Positions 6,860-7,086 of a stretch of DNA of 7,086 bases are shown in pieces. Under the pieces are notes generated by a model. That model was not told the DNA's origin and made no database searches. It saw only the letters and a list, made by a program, of their open reading frames with translations. Source of the DNA: Acidobacteriota bacterium (GTDB lineage: Bacteria > Acidobacteriota > Terriglobia > Terriglobales > Acidobacteriaceae). Numbering within the stretch: position 1 is the first letter of the stretch; each line of letters starts with the position of its first letter. The translations under genes and the position numbers were made by a program. The DNA lies in NCBI GenBank assembly GCA_021779695.1, contig JAJYAE010000227.1:1-7086 (forward strand), read 5' to 3'.

Positions 6860-7086
6860 TCACTCAGAGCTTTCGAGCGCCTCGAAGATCGGCTCTCCAT
6901 CTCCGATAACTTTTGTTGCCAATGCGAACCGCACGATTCTCACGGTCTCCAGCACCTTTTCTTTCGCGATGCCCTGCATCTTCGCCTTGTTGGCCATTGC
7001 CTGAGTACACGCCTTGCTGCTTGAGGCCAGCGCAGCGGCAAGATAGATCAAGGTGCGCGTCTCATCGTCCAGCGCTCCTTCGGCCG
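6860..7086 (-). CDS. Carboxymuconolactone decarboxylase (CMD/AhpD-fold) family protein, C-terminal part
   Basis: The frame is open from the right edge (first full codon at 7084) to a TGA at 6860-6862, so 74 C-terminal residues are visible and the start lies outside. The segment begins AEGALDDETRTLIYLAAALA, the usual first helix of the CMD fold. SSSKACTQAMANKAKMQGIAK follows, then EKVLETVRIVRF as the next helix, and it ends near EPIFEAL. The spacing and helix pattern (deltr.LI.LA...; C...A...A...G......E.lE..r) are those of CMD/AhpD-like proteins. AhpD itself uses CxxC and a nearby His for peroxide or disulfide chemistry. Here the corresponding stretch reads SKAC with Met four residues on, so only one Cys remains and the His is absent. 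No specific reaction can be assigned. It is the first visible gene of the exporter operon, 50 bases before the TolC-like ATG. Confidence 0.72.
   Translation of the reverse strand, partial: AEGALDDETRTLIYLAAALASSSKACTQAMANKAKMQGIAKEKVLETVRIVRFALATKVIGDGEPIFEALESSE

Overview
The window comes from a Gram-negative bacterium of moderately high G+C. The evidence for an outer membrane is a complete TolC-family channel with a signal peptide, next to a periplasmic adaptor. The genus cannot be fixed from sequence alone. Gene order and protein style would suit an acidobacterium or a proteobacterium, but that is only an impression.

Layout, left to right. (1) Positions 1-165, + strand: the last 54 codons of a gene whose product resembles the C-terminus of ACR3-type arsenite efflux permeases. 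(2) Positions 166-330: a convergent intergenic gap with no convincing gene or terminator. (3) Positions 331-7086, - strand: one tightly packed operon, read from the right edge leftward. Its order is a carboxymuconolactone decarboxylase (CMD)-fold protein (5' end outside the window), a TolC-family outer-membrane channel, a HlyD/YbhG-type membrane fusion protein, a YbhF-type tandem ABC ATPase, and two ABC-2 permeases of the YbhS and YbhR types. The last four genes keep the order of E. coli ybhG-ybhF-ybhS-ybhR.

How the genes fit together: the two permeases should form a heterodimer in the inner membrane, driven by the fused two-domain ATPase. The adaptor would bridge this pump to the TolC-like channel, giving a complete tripartite exporter from one transcript. 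The ATPase looks asymmetric: its first domain has Ala in place of the switch His, and its second domain has an atypical signature motif, so both defects should fall in the same composite ATP site. Start and stop codons overlap or nearly abut at ybhG/ybhF, ybhF/ybhS and ybhS/ybhR, which points to translational coupling. The promoter and any regulator lie beyond the right edge.

The most interesting points are the self-contained exporter with its own TolC and a CMD-fold protein, the position opposite an arsenite pump gene, and the loss of the usual CxxC/His redox residues in the CMD protein. A link to metalloid or thiol-conjugate export is a hypothesis, not something the sequence proves.
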